DNA of 64,000 nt from Alphaproteobacteria bacterium (GTDB taxonomy: Bacteria; Pseudomonadota; Alphaproteobacteria; Sphingomonadales; Kordiimonadaceae). A model generated the notes under the pieces. The model searched no databases, was not told the origin of the DNA, and worked only from the letters and a program-made list of their open reading frames with translations. Shown in pieces: positions 52,124-61,079 of this stretch; position 1 is the first letter of the stretch; each line of letters begins with the position of its first letter. The stretch lies in NCBI GenBank assembly GCA_013372975.1, contig JABXIS010000036.1:17570-81569 (forward strand). Reading direction: 5' to 3'. Made by a program: the position numbers and the translations under genes.

Positions 52124-54268
52124 GTGATCCGTCAGTTTGAGCTTGTGGAAAAGGTCAGGGCCTACGATAAAAATGTCGATGAGGCCCTTCTGAACCGAGC
52201 CTATGTATTTGCCATGAAGGCGCACGGCAGCCAGACGCGGGCGTCTGGGGATCCATATTTTTCGCATCCGCTTGAAGTGGCTGGCATCCTCACAGACATG
52301 AAATTGGACGGCAACACGATCGCCACGGCGCTCCTCCATGACGTGGTGGAAGACACGGTTGCCACGATCGAAGAAATTGACGAATTGTTTGGCCCCAAGG
52401 TGGCCGAACTGGTGGATGGTGTAACCAAGCTGTCCAAAATCGAAATGCAAACGGAAAGCCTTCGGCAGGCTGAGAACTTCCGTAAATTCCTTTTGGCGAT
52501 GTCCAACGATATCCGGGTGCTTTTGGTGAAACTGGCCGACCGGCTGCATAATATGCGCACGCTCTTTTACATCAAAAAGCCGGAAAAACGTCGCCGTATA
52601 TCATTGGAAACATTGGAGATTTATTCTCCGTTGGCTGAGCGCATCGGTATGCATGAGCTGAAGGATGAACTGGAGCATCTGAGCTTTCAGCATCTTGACC
52701 CTGAGGCGATGGAATCGATCAATGCACGTCTGCATTATTTGATCGAAGAAAGCCCTGACCTTGAGAAAGACATGGTTACGGCGCTCACGAAATTGATGGA
52801 TGATCATGGTATCAAGGCCAAGATAAGCGGGCGGATCAAGCGGCCTTATTCCATTTGGCGGAAGATGGAGCGGCAGAACATATCATTCGAGCAGCTTTCA
52901 GATGTGATGGCTTTCCGCATCAAGGTCGAAGATGTGGCTGGTTGTTATCAAGCGCTTGGTGTCGTGCATCAGGAATTTCCTATGGTTCCGGGCCGTTTCA
53001 AAGATTATATTTCGACGCCTAAAAGGAATTTCTATCGTTCGATCCATACCACCGTGATTGGGCCGCAGAATTACCGGCTGGAAATCCAGATACGTACACA
53101 TAAGATGCATGAACAGGCTGAAATCGGCGTGGCAGCCCACTGGCAATACAAGCAGGGCGGCGACAATGTGGAAGGTTCGCAATATCGATGGGTGCGGGAG
53201 CTTCTCGAAATTCTGGAGCATACAGCTGACCCTGAGGAATTCCTTGAGCATACCAAGCTGGAGATGTTCCAGGACAAAGTCTTCTGTTTTACGCCGAAGG
53301 GAGAGCTAATTTCGCTGCCGCGTGGATCATCCACTGTTGATTTTGCCTATGCCGTTCATACCGAAGTGGGGGATCACTGCGTGGGGGCGAAGGTAAACGG
53401 GCGTATGGTGCCTTTGAGGCATCAGCTTGAAAATGGCGATCAGGTACAAATCCTGACATCGAAGGGCCAAACACCTTCGCCGCGCTGGGAAAGTTTTGTC
53501 ATCACAGGCAAGGCGCGATCCGCAATACGTCGTCATGTGAAGCACAAGCGCCGCAGCGAGTATGGGCAACTTGGTCATACATTGATTGAAAAGGCCTGCC
53601 GCCGGAATGGTCTCGATTTCTCTGATCGGGTGATCGAACAGGCAGCCAAGGTGCTTAACCTGGATGACGCCAAAATGCTGTATGCGCTTGTGGGGCAGGG
53701 CACCTTGACCGAAGAGGAAATCCTGCGCGCAGCCTTCCCAGGCTTTAAGGAAGACGCCCGAGGTGAAGGCCTGCCGGAAGTGCACCATGACTGGGAAGAT
53801 CTGGTTGGCCATGCGGTGCCGATTTCCGGTATCGGGCAGGAATCTGCCGTCCATTTTGCCGAATGTTGCCATCCCGTTCGCGGTGACCGTATCGTAGGTA
53901 TCCGTGTGCCCGGCAAGGGCGCGGAAATCCATACCATCGACTGCGGCACACTTGGCTTGTATGACGATAACCCGGATCTATGGCTTGACCTCCGCTGGCA
54001 GGACGATGAAACAGACGAGGCCTATTATGCAGGCCAACTCAGGCTCGAGGTGGTAAATGAGCGCGGGGCATTGGCGTCCATCGCCGCCACGGTTTCCAAG
54101 GGTGGTGGCAATATCTCCAACCTTGAAATACCGGAACGGGACCCGGAATTCCATGTGATGATTGTTGATGTGGAAGTGCGCGACGTGAAACACCTGAATG
54201 ATATCAGCAGGGCTTTGCGGGTCAGTCGTGTGATCAGCCGAGTCGACCGAGTAGTTGGTCAGGGCTAA
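52124..54268 (+). CDS. rsh: Bifunctional (p)ppGpp synthetase/hydrolase (RSH)
   Basis: A 714-residue long RSH. The HD hydrolase has H48, H72-D73 (LLHDVVEDT) and D139 (VKLADRLHNMRT), so it should be active. The synthetase domain carries GRFKDYISTPKRNFYRSIHT, with the RFKD (RXKD) signature of bifunctional enzymes rather than the acidic EXDD of RelA. TGS (VFCFTPKGELISLPRG), zinc-finger-like (FAECCHPVRGD) and ACT (RLEVVNERGALASIAATVS) domains complete it. It starts at GTG 52124 after AGAAG. It is probably the only long RSH, as in most alphaproteobacteria. Confidence 0.96.
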   Translation: MIRQFELVEKVRAYDKNVDEALLNRAYVFAMKAHGSQTRASGDPYFSHPLEVAGILTDMKLDGNTIATALLHDVVEDTVATIEEIDELFGPKVAELVDGVTKLSKIEMQTESLRQAENFRKFLLAMSNDIRVLLVKLADRLHNMRTLFYIKKPEKRRRISLETLEIYSPLAERIGMHELKDELEHLSFQHLDPEAMESINARLHYLIEESPDLEKDMVTALTKLMDDHGIKAKISGRIKRPYSIWRKMERQNISFEQLSDVMAFRIKVEDVAGCYQALGVVHQEFPMVPGRFKDYISTPKRNFYRSIHTTVIGPQNYRLEIQIRTHKMHEQAEIGVAAHWQYKQGGDNVEGSQYRWVRELLEILEHTADPEEFLEHTKLEMFQDKVFCFTPKGELISLPRGSSTVDFAYAVHTEVGDHCVGAKVNGRMVPLRHQLENGDQVQILTSKGQTPSPRWESFVITGKARSAIRRHVKHKRRSEYGQLGHTLIEKACRRNGLDFSDRVIEQAAKVLNLDDAKMLYALVGQGTLTEEEILRAAFPGFKEDARGEGLPEVHHDWEDLVGHAVPISGIGQESAVHFAECCHPVRGDRIVGIRVPGKGAEIHTIDCGTLGLYDDNPDLWLDLRWQDDETDEAYYAGQLRLEVVNERGALASIAATVSKGGGNISNLEIPERDPEFHVMIVDVEVRDVKHLNDISRALRVSRVISRVDRVVGQG

Positions 54269-54294
54269 AAACAGCGCATTTCTGCCGAATTTCC

Positions 54295-54323
54295 TTGACC
54301 TAAAGCCGGTCCGGCACTATCGC
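54295..54323 (+). promoter_or_regulatory. Candidate promoter for pyrE
   Basis: TTGACC (54295-54300) and TATCGC (54318-54323) with a 17-base spacer lie 45 bases before the pyrE ATG. The -35 element is strong and the -10 weak. Confidence 0.4.
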
Positions 54324-54367
54324 CGCTATAGCAATTTTTTGGAAACCCACTAGCAGGAGCCTTGGGC

Positions 54368-54949
54368 ATGGATCAGGAAGCCGTTTTGAATGAATTTCGT
54401 GCAGCAGGTGCGCTTCTCGAAGGACACTTCAAACTGTCTTCCGGGTTGCATAGCTCGGTGTATCTGCAGTGTGCTCGCGTGCTAATGGATCCAGCGCGTG
54501 CCGGGCGTCTGTGTGCAGCCTTCGCTGAAAAGCTGAAGGCCACCGGAGTGGAAATCGACCTGGTAGTCAGCCCGGCCATGGGGGGCGTGATCGTGGGTTA
54601 CGAAGTAGCGCGCCAGCTTGGGGTGAATGGCATCTTCTGCGAGCGTGTGGAAGGTGAATTCAAGTTCCGCCGCTTTGACCTCACGCAGGGGGCCCGCATC
54701 CTGATGATGGAAGATATTATCACTACGGGGCTTTCTTCTCGCGAATGTATTGACACGATCAATGCTGCAGGCGGCAACGTGGTGGCAGCGGGCTGCCTGA
54801 TCAACCGTTCTGGCGGCAAGGCAGATGTTGGCGCACCGATCACCGCACTTGCAACGATCGATGCCCCAACGTTTGAGCCAGAAAATGTGCCTGATGAGCT
54901 AAAGGCCATCCCGGCAGTGAAGCCCGGCAGCCGTGGTTTGAAATCATAA
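54368..54949 (+). CDS. pyrE: Orotate phosphoribosyltransferase
   Basis: A 193-residue enzyme that adds PRPP to orotate to give OMP in pyrimidine synthesis. GHFKLSSGLHSSVYLQCARV, the substrate loop SPAMGGVIVGYEVARQLG, the PRPP motif ILMMEDIITTGLSSRECI and the tail VKPGSRG are present. ATG 54368 has AGGAG 8 bases upstream; TTG 54362 is less likely. The order pyrE / DUF2062 gene / pdxJ is usual in alphaproteobacteria. Confidence 0.96.
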   Translation: MDQEAVLNEFRAAGALLEGHFKLSSGLHSSVYLQCARVLMDPARAGRLCAAFAEKLKATGVEIDLVVSPAMGGVIVGYEVARQLGVNGIFCERVEGEFKFRRFDLTQGARILMMEDIITTGLSSRECIDTINAAGGNVVAAGCLINRSGGKADVGAPITALATIDAPTFEPENVPDELKAIPAVKPGSRGLKS

Positions 54950-54964
54950 GAAAAGGCGAAGTGC

Positions 54965-55537
54965 ATGTTGTTCAGGCGCCGCGATAGATTACCGTGGTGG
55001 AAAAAAACCTTGGGCTGGCTGTGGCCGCGCTCGGGCTTGAAGCGTGCCGGCCAGTATTTGTGGCACCGAGTCGCGCGGTTGCCCGGCACACCGCATAGTA
55101 TCGCGGCGGGTGTGGCATCGGGGGCCGCGGTTTCCTTCACCCCGTTTTTGGGGCTGCATTTCCTGATGGGCTTCGGGGTGGCCTGGCTTACACGCGGCAA
55201 TATGCTGGCATCTGCGATCGGCACTGCCATTGGCAATCCCTGGACGTTTCCGTTCATTTTCGCTCTCACCGGCCAGCTTGGTGGCCTCATTTTGGGGGAT
55301 TCAGTGGCAACGGTTTTCCCTGCCTGGAGCTGGTCTGGCCTGATGGACAATCCGGTGGTTTATCTGTCTGCCTTCCTGCCAATCATATTTCCACTTCTGG
55401 TGGGCGGACTGCCTGTTGCTATTGTTGTCTGGCTTTTGTTCTATTTTTCTTTCAAAGGCCTACTGACAGGCTATCATGCAGCAAGACAAAACAGGCTGCA
55501 GGCCAAACGCGCCCAGAAAAGCCCGAATGAGGGCTAG
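54965..55537 (+). CDS. DUF2062 membrane protein
   Basis: A 190-residue protein with a basic N-terminus (MLFRRRDRLPWWKKTLGWLW). The DUF2062 signature is PHSIAAGVASGAAVSFTPFL and GLHFLMGFGVAWLTRGNMLA then SAIGTAIGNPWTFPF, with two to three membrane helices and a basic tail. Function is unknown. It is cotranscribed with pyrE (15 bases before) and pdxJ (24 bases after). Confidence 0.9.
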   Translation: MLFRRRDRLPWWKKTLGWLWPRSGLKRAGQYLWHRVARLPGTPHSIAAGVASGAAVSFTPFLGLHFLMGFGVAWLTRGNMLASAIGTAIGNPWTFPFIFALTGQLGGLILGDSVATVFPAWSWSGLMDNPVVYLSAFLPIIFPLLVGGLPVAIVVWLLFYFSFKGLLTGYHAARQNRLQAKRAQKSPNEG

Positions 55538-55561
55538 CTGTAGGCGATCAAGAGGACTGGT

Positions 55562-56299
55562 ATGAGCAACAGAAAACTCCGTCTTGGTGTCAATATTGAC
55601 CATGTGGCAACCATCCGGAATGCGCGCGGCATTCGGCATCCTGATCCAGTGCGCGCGGCAGGTCTTGCCGTGCGCGCGGGTGCAGACGGCATTACCGCCC
55701 ACCTGCGTGAAGATCGGCGCCATATTTCGGATGAAGACATAGCTACGCTTTCTGATGTGCTTACCGTACCCCTCAACCTTGAGATGGCTGCCACGGATGA
55801 GATGCTTGAAATTGCGCTGAGGCACAAACCGCATGCTGTGTGCCTGGTGCCAGAGAAACGTCAGGAACTAACAACAGAAGGCGGCCTCGATGTAGCAGGC
55901 CAGCACAACCGCCTGAAGCCTTATGTGGATGCGCTTGGGCAAGCAGGGTGCCGTGTGAGTCTGTTCATTGATCCGGATGAGCGTCAGTTGGATGCGGCGG
56001 TATCTCTGGGCGCGCCAGTGACAGAACTGCACACCGGTGCTTACTGTGAACTTTCAGGTGATCCTCAGCAGGAAGAACTGGAGCGTATTCGCCGTGCCAC
56101 AGCCTACGGCCACAAACTGGGGCTAGAGATGCACGCAGGCCACGGCCTTTCCTATGAAACGGTGAAACCAATCGCTGAGATCCCTGAGCTAATGGAATTG
56201 AACATCGGCCACTTCCTGATCGGTGAAGCCATCTTCCATGGCCTCGAAACCTCCATCGTGGAAATGCGCCGGCTGATGGATGAAGCGAGGGCCAGCTAG
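55562..56299 (+). CDS. pdxJ: Pyridoxine 5'-phosphate synthase
   Basis: A 245-residue TIM-barrel enzyme closing the pyridoxine ring from 3-amino-2-oxopropyl phosphate and deoxyxylulose phosphate. LRLGVNIDHVATIRNARGIR, GADGITAHLREDRRHI, KPHAVCLVPEKRQELTTEGG, ELHTGAYC and NIGHFLIGEAIF are conserved. AGAGGACTGGT precedes the ATG. The next gene is rnc after 4 bases; acpS and lepB, which often follow pdxJ, are missing here. Confidence 0.97.
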   Translation: MSNRKLRLGVNIDHVATIRNARGIRHPDPVRAAGLAVRAGADGITAHLREDRRHISDEDIATLSDVLTVPLNLEMAATDEMLEIALRHKPHAVCLVPEKRQELTTEGGLDVAGQHNRLKPYVDALGQAGCRVSLFIDPDERQLDAAVSLGAPVTELHTGAYCELSGDPQQEELERIRRATAYGHKLGLEMHAGHGLSYETVKPIAEIPELMELNIGHFLIGEAIFHGLETSIVEMRRLMDEARAS

Positions 56300-56303
56300 A
56301 TTT

Positions 56304-56966
56304 ATGAGCATGCGGAAAACCATCGTCGGCTATACATTCCAAAGCCCCAGCCTTCTTGATGAAGCGCTGACGCACCCATCGCTTTCTGGCTCGCATAATT
56401 ATCAGCGGCTTGAATTTCTGGGGGACAGGGTGTTGGGCCTTTCCGTCGCGACACTGCTACTTGAAGCTTTCCCCGGTGAAGCGGAAGGCAAGCTCAACCG
56501 CCGTTTCACAGCGCTGGTGCGGCGGGAAACGCTGGCAGAGATGGCGCGCAAACTTGGCCTTTCTGACGCGCTCAAACTAACACCCGGTGCGGAAACCGAA
56601 GGCACACGCGAGAAAGAAGCGGTGCAGGCAGACGTAACCGAAGCCGTGATTGGCGCCATGTATCTGGATGGTGGCTATGATGTGGCAGACAAATTTATCC
56701 GCAAACATTGGTCACCCTTGTTGAACGAGGGGCCAACGGCAATCAAGGATTCGAAAACACAGCTTCAGGAATGGTGTCAGGCACGCAGCTTGCCGCTGCC
56801 GTTCTATAAAATGGTGGGGCGCACGGGGCCTGATCACAGCCCGGTTTTCACCATTGAGGCAATCGTAGACAATAAGGGCACGGCCACTGCGATCGGGCCC
56901 GCAAAACGGCAGGCCGAGCAGGCCGCCGCAGCCGAGCTTCTTGCCGTGCTGACAGGAGAAAAATAA
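56304..56966 (+). CDS. rnc: Ribonuclease III
   Basis: A 220-residue double-strand-specific endoribonuclease. The signature NYQRLEFLGDRVLGLSVATL carries the metal Glu/Asp residues, EAVIGAMYLDGGYDVADKFI the second acidic pair, and a dsRBD (DSKTQLQEWCQARSLPLPFY, AAAAELLAVL) closes it. ATG 56304 (MSMRKTIVGY) starts 4 bases after pdxJ. Its stop overlaps the era start by one base (TAATG). Confidence 0.96.
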   Translation: MSMRKTIVGYTFQSPSLLDEALTHPSLSGSHNYQRLEFLGDRVLGLSVATLLLEAFPGEAEGKLNRRFTALVRRETLAEMARKLGLSDALKLTPGAETEGTREKEAVQADVTEAVIGAMYLDGGYDVADKFIRKHWSPLLNEGPTAIKDSKTQLQEWCQARSLPLPFYKMVGRTGPDHSPVFTIEAIVDNKGTATAIGPAKRQAEQAAAAELLAVLTGEK

Positions 56967-57883
56967 TGGCCGAACAGGCAACCCCGGAAACCCGCTGCGG
57001 CTTTGTCGCCCTTATTGGCGCGCCAAATGCGGGCAAATCAACGCTTCTGAACGCCGTTGTGGGCGCCAAGGTGGCGATTGTGACCCATAAGGTTCAAACC
57101 ACGCGCACGCGCATCACAGGTATTGCGCTTGAGGAAGATCATAACGCCCAGCTCGTTTTTATCGACACGCCGGGCATTTTCCAGCCCAAGCGCCGACTTG
57201 ACCGTGCCATGGTGAACGCGGCCTGGAAGGGCAGCGAAGATGCCGAAGAAACCATCCTGCTGATTGACGCCAAGAAAGGCTTCAGTGAAGAGGTGGAGAA
57301 GATCGTTGAGGCCCTCAAGAACGCTGGTCGCACTGTGCATCTGGCCATCAACAAGATCGATACTGTAAAGCGGGATAGCCTGCTTGCGCTGGCGCAATCC
57401 CTTAGCGAAACTGGCGTGTTTGACGAGATTTTCATGATTTCGGCCCTCAATGGCGACGGCGTGGCAGACCTGAAGGCGTTTCTGGCCAAACGCGCGCCTG
57501 TGGGCCCGTGGATGTATCCGGAAGATCAGGTGGCGGACGTAACCATGCGTATTCTTGCCGCCGAGGTTACGCGCGAGAAAGTATATCTGCGCCTGCATGA
57601 CGAACTGCCGTATGCCACAACAGTGGAAACCGAAAAGTGGGAAGACCGCAAGGACGGCAGTGTGCGCATCGAACAGGTGATCCATGTGCAGCGCGAGACC
57701 CAGAAGGGCATCGTGATCGGTAAGGGCGGCACCATGCTCAAGAAGCTGGGTCAGATGGCGCGCGAAGAGCTTGAAGAGATGCTGGGCCGCAAGGTGCATC
57801 TGTTCCTGCATGTGCGGGTGACCGAACGCTGGGCCGACGACCGCACGGTGTATCAGGACATGGGCCTCGATTTCGTAGAATAG
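56966..57883 (+). CDS. era: GTPase Era
   Basis: A 305-residue GTPase for 16S rRNA maturation and 30S assembly. The motifs are G1 GAPNAGKSTLLNAVVGAKV, G2 TTRTRITGI, G3 DTPGIF and G4 NKID. The C-terminal KH domain has GIVIGKGGTMLKKLGQMARE. It overlaps rnc by one base and precedes recO by 12 bases. Era, RNase III and RecO are linked in most proteobacteria. Confidence 0.97.
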   Translation: MAEQATPETRCGFVALIGAPNAGKSTLLNAVVGAKVAIVTHKVQTTRTRITGIALEEDHNAQLVFIDTPGIFQPKRRLDRAMVNAAWKGSEDAEETILLIDAKKGFSEEVEKIVEALKNAGRTVHLAINKIDTVKRDSLLALAQSLSETGVFDEIFMISALNGDGVADLKAFLAKRAPVGPWMYPEDQVADVTMRILAAEVTREKVYLRLHDELPYATTVETEKWEDRKDGSVRIEQVIHVQRETQKGIVIGKGGTMLKKLGQMAREELEEMLGRKVHLFLHVRVTERWADDRTVYQDMGLDFVE

Positions 57884-57895
57884 GGGGCTTGCCAC

Positions 57896-58645
57896 GTGGA
57901 ATGGCAGGATGAAGGCATTGTTTTATCCGCTTCCCGTTTCGGCGAGCATGATGCCCTTCTTGAGGTAATGACCCGTTCGCATGGCCGCGCCCGTGGCTAT
58001 GTGAAAGCGGGTATGAGCCGCCGCCAGAAAGCCAATCTGCAGGTGGGCAACCGTCTCACTGTTTCATGGCGCGCCCGGCTTGAAACCAACCTTGGCCGTT
58101 TCACGCTGGAACTGCTGCACAGCCCCCTCGGCCTGATGATGGGCGCGGGCACGAGGGTGTCTGCCCTCTCTGCCATCACGGCAGTGATTGCCAGCACCAT
58201 GCCCGAACGCGAGACCCACGAAGGTATTTTTGAACGGCTTGAGGCCGTGGTAGCGCTGTTGGAAGAAGAAGATGGCGATATCATCCTTTGGGCAGGTGCG
58301 CTGGCAAAACTGGAACTTGCGATACTGAAAGAGCTTGGCTACGGCCTAGACCTTTCGGTCTGCGCGGGTACGGGGGCGACTGAGAACCTCAGGTATGTGT
58401 CGCCCAAAACGGGCAGAGCCGTCAGCCTCGAAGCGGGCGGGCCCTATAAGGGCAAGCTGTTGCCGCTGCCTGCGTTTATGACAGACGGCCTGCTCGCGGA
58501 TGCCTCGAGCGGGGACGCCCTTGATGCCCTCAGAACCACAGGTTATTTCCTTGATCGGTTTGTCTGGGTGGTGAGTGGCAAGGGCCAGCCGCCGGCGCGG
58601 GATCGGTTTCTAACCACACTTGCGCGGGCCCAGGCAGAGGTTTGA
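57896..58645 (+). CDS. recO: DNA repair protein RecO
   Basis: A 249-residue RecFOR mediator that helps RecA replace SSB on single-stranded DNA. The N-terminal OB fold (MEWQDEGIVLSASRFGEHDA, then GYVKAGMSRRQKANLQVGNR) and a helical C-terminus (LAKLELAILKELGYGLDLSV) fit. The usual zinc finger is reduced to one Cys (LSVCAGTG). It starts with GTG 57896. Confidence 0.94.
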   Translation: MEWQDEGIVLSASRFGEHDALLEVMTRSHGRARGYVKAGMSRRQKANLQVGNRLTVSWRARLETNLGRFTLELLHSPLGLMMGAGTRVSALSAITAVIASTMPERETHEGIFERLEAVVALLEEEDGDIILWAGALAKLELAILKELGYGLDLSVCAGTGATENLRYVSPKTGRAVSLEAGGPYKGKLLPLPAFMTDGLLADASSGDALDALRTTGYFLDRFVWVVSGKGQPPARDRFLTTLARAQAEV

Positions 58646-58688
58646 TTTTCTGCAGCCGGGCCCAACGCTTTTCTCTATGTAAGTAGTG

Positions 58689-60023
58689 CTAGCTTGCTTC
58701 TTTGGCGTTCTGGCTTATGCGACCATCATCCGAGACGCCTTGAATGGCAATGACGTTGCCCCCTTCAACGACGATTCCGATGCGGAAATCATCAAGGCCA
58801 TCGACCATAAACAAGGTCTCATTGATTGCGGTGAGGGGGCGTTTGCGTCCTTCACCGCGCTGGTAATACAAGCGACCGCCTTCATAAGACAGGACCCTGG
58901 GGCCATATTTTCCGGCATATTGTTTCAATAGGCCTTCAGGCAGGGTGATTGGCTGCGATGTTGCGATCAGGCTCTGCAGGGACCATTCTTTCTGCGCGCT
59001 GTTTTCTGGGTGTTCTGCAATGCCGTTTTCCAGCGCCAACCGATAGGCTTTGGTGAAGGCATCCTCCGCAGATGTTTCCACGTGGGGGATAACCCCTGTG
59101 CCTTCCCAGTTTGTTTGGGTAACGGGATTGATCGTTCTGGCTGTGGGCAGCCAGACAAGAAAGCGATCTGTCGCAACTTGCCGCCCGCCGGGGTGCGCGC
59201 CGCCGCCGGTGGTTTCACCAACGATGGTTGCCCTTTTCAGATGTTTCAGGGTGTAGCTGAAGTCCTCGGCCGCGGAAAAGGTGCTGCCGCTTGTCAGAAC
59301 ATAAACCTTCTTCTCCGGCATGCGCGTGCCGGATACATGAGGCAAATTCCAATATTGTTTTGTGATACGTTCTGGTCGTTTGAAAATGCTTGAGAGCAGC
59401 ATGGGCTCTTCATCCAGCAGATAGCTGATCATATGCTGAACCATATTGGGCGAACCGCCGCCATTGTTTCTAAGGTCGAAGATCAGGGCGTCGGTGTTTT
59501 CAACATATTTCATTGTGGCGGCAAGGGTGCTGCCCGCGGCACCCGTGCTGGAAAAGTGCCTTAGATCAATATAGCCGATATTTCCGCTCAGGATCTCGAC
59601 GGATTTGAAGCCGAAATTTCTGGATTGCTCTTGTCGAAATTCGTCGATTGCGACCTGCGGGTCCGGCTCCGCGGCCGCCTGGGCCCGGATGGAAGCAACA
59701 CGCTTCGGATCAAAGAAAACCCGCAGGTGAAGATCGTGACTGATCGACTGAAGGTCTTTTGTCAATTGCTGCGCCAACGCATGCGGGCTGGAAATGTCGC
59801 CATAAGACCCTGCTTGGTATTTCTGGCTCAGAAGGTCTGCAATCTGATCCGCAACCTCGGGGAAAATATAGTTGTTCTGAAGAAGGTCGCCGACAGCTTC
59901 AATAACGTTCGCTGTTTCCTCTTTGTTGACCAGAGGGGCATTTTCTTGTGCTGCAGCCTTTGGTGTCAAAGCAAGGCCGGTAACGGCCGCGGTTATCAGG
60001 CCGATGGTTTTTATAAGGGTCAT
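58689..60023 (-). CDS. Exported S41-family peptidase (IRBP/tail-specific-protease-like)
   Basis: A 444-residue protein with a signal peptide (GLITAAVTGLALTPKAAAQ). The N-terminal part (TANVIEAVGDLLQNNYIFPE, VADQIADLLSQ) is the helical S41_N region; GNIGYIDLRHFSSTG, ALIFDLRNNGGGSPNMVQHM and the nucleophile TSGSTFSAAEDFSYTLKHL define S41. It has no PDZ domain, unlike CtpA. The C-terminal 90 residues form a separate beta domain. ATG 60023 is 22 bases after the TrmB-like gene, so they are probably one operon. Confidence 0.9.
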   Translation of the reverse strand: MTLIKTIGLITAAVTGLALTPKAAAQENAPLVNKEETANVIEAVGDLLQNNYIFPEVADQIADLLSQKYQAGSYGDISSPHALAQQLTKDLQSISHDLHLRVFFDPKRVASIRAQAAAEPDPQVAIDEFRQEQSRNFGFKSVEILSGNIGYIDLRHFSSTGAAGSTLAATMKYVENTDALIFDLRNNGGGSPNMVQHMISYLLDEEPMLLSSIFKRPERITKQYWNLPHVSGTRMPEKKVYVLTSGSTFSAAEDFSYTLKHLKRATIVGETTGGGAHPGGRQVATDRFLVWLPTARTINPVTQTNWEGTGVIPHVETSAEDAFTKAYRLALENGIAEHPENSAQKEWSLQSLIATSQPITLPEGLLKQYAGKYGPRVLSYEGGRLYYQRGEGRKRPLTAINETLFMVDGLDDFRIGIVVEGGNVIAIQGVSDDGRISQNAKEAS

Positions 60024-60045
60024 GGTTTCTCGTCTTTTGTCGTGA

Positions 60046-60897
60046 TTATTTAAGGTCGTAGGTCTTAATATAGCCTTCAAGTGGCGGGCCATTGGCGCTG
60101 AAGGGCTGAAGATGATCGGTATCATCGAGGTTCTTGAGCGATGCTTCCACATCGCCGCGTCGCAGGTTCTGTTTGATGTCTGTGAGTGTCAGTTCGTAGA
60201 GAAGCGCGCAATAATGCTTCATATTCATCAAGGCACTTCTTGTGGTGAAGGCCTGTAACACGCGGGACATATCGTGGTTGAAGATGGCCAGAACATCTTC
60301 CTTGCCGTCGGCGTTGATGTGCAGCGCCACATCGTTTGTTCTGCCGTAAACCTCGCGGCCTCGAACGCGCAGGGTTATGTGTGCGCCTTCCACATCTTCA
60401 GGCTCATAGATCTTGATACGCACTTCGACACCACGGGCAGTGGCGCGCTCGAGTGCGGCTTTTACATGGGGCAGGGCGCTTGGTTCAATGTCTCCGAGCA
60501 CGATACGTTTGGCATTGTCGATGGCTTCGACGGCTGCCGTGATCACCCGGTCAGAGTTGTCGAGCTGATAGACAGCCTCGTCATCTGCCGCTTCGGGTAA
60601 GGCCTCGAGTGCCGCCTCAAGCGCGGTCAGGTTCGTTTCATAGGAAGCACGCTGGCTGGCTAGAAACTGCCGCCAGGGAACGGCTCGGCAGCTACGGCTT
60701 TTGCTTGTGTCGCTCACCTCGACGGCGCCTCTGATGCGCAGGCTTTCAATTCCCTTGTAGGTGTTGGCAACAGCCTTGCCAATTGCCTTGGAAACGGCAT
60801 AACCCGTGCTGGTGCCATTTTGTAGCAGGTACAGATAAATATCGGCTTCAAGTGCCGTGAACCCCAGCGTTGCTAATCTGTCCAATGTATCGTTCAT
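60046..60897 (-). CDS. TrmB-family transcriptional regulator
   Basis: A 283-residue protein. A winged helix-turn-helix fills residues 1-75 (LATLGFTALEADIYLYLLQN, STGYAVSKAIGKAVANTYKG), then a helical linker and a TrmB-like effector domain related to phospholipase-D folds (IDNAKRIVLGDIEPSALPHV, KAALERATARGVEVRIKIYE). Bacterial TrmB-like regulators respond to sugars or unknown ligands. A palindrome just upstream may be its operator. It is expressed with the S41 peptidase gene. ATG 60897 follows AAGGG. Confidence 0.85.
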   Translation of the reverse strand: MNDTLDRLATLGFTALEADIYLYLLQNGTSTGYAVSKAIGKAVANTYKGIESLRIRGAVEVSDTSKSRSCRAVPWRQFLASQRASYETNLTALEAALEALPEAADDEAVYQLDNSDRVITAAVEAIDNAKRIVLGDIEPSALPHVKAALERATARGVEVRIKIYEPEDVEGAHITLRVRGREVYGRTNDVALHINADGKEDVLAIFNHDMSRVLQAFTTRSALMNMKHYCALLYELTLTDIKQNLRRGDVEASLKNLDDTDHLQPFSANGPPLEGYIKTYDLK

Positions 60898-60914
60898 GGT
60901 GCCCTTGAATCTTA

Positions 60915-60935
60915 TAGTAGTATCGCGAACTACTA
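60915..60935. promoter_or_regulatory. Candidate operator of the TrmB-like regulator
   Basis: A perfect TAGTAGT-N7-ACTACTA inverted repeat, with TCGCGA inside the spacer, lies 17 bases before the regulator's start codon. Autorepression is inferred from its position. Confidence 0.58.
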
Positions 60936-61066
60936 ATATATTGTGAAGAGCAGAAGTCAAGTACGAGAATTTGAATTTTTAGCGTCTTGCGAGTAAGCCG
61001 ACGCAGCATGAGCAAAATTCCCTGTGGATAACCACAATATCTTGTAGCGCACGGCGATTGGCTTGC

Positions 61067-61072
61067 TATAGT
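61067..61072 (+). promoter_or_regulatory. -10 element directly before parC (leaderless candidate)
   Basis: TATAGT ends 7 bases before the A of ATG 61080, the normal distance from a -10 box to a transcription start. TTGTAG at 61042-61047 could be a -35 with a long 19-base spacer. Confidence 0.42.
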
Positions 61073-61079
61073 CATGCCC

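Noticed and set aside
51653..52549. A 298-residue minus-strand frame across rpoZ, its terminator and the rsh start.
   Set aside because: It runs through a clear intrinsic terminator and opposite two certain genes.
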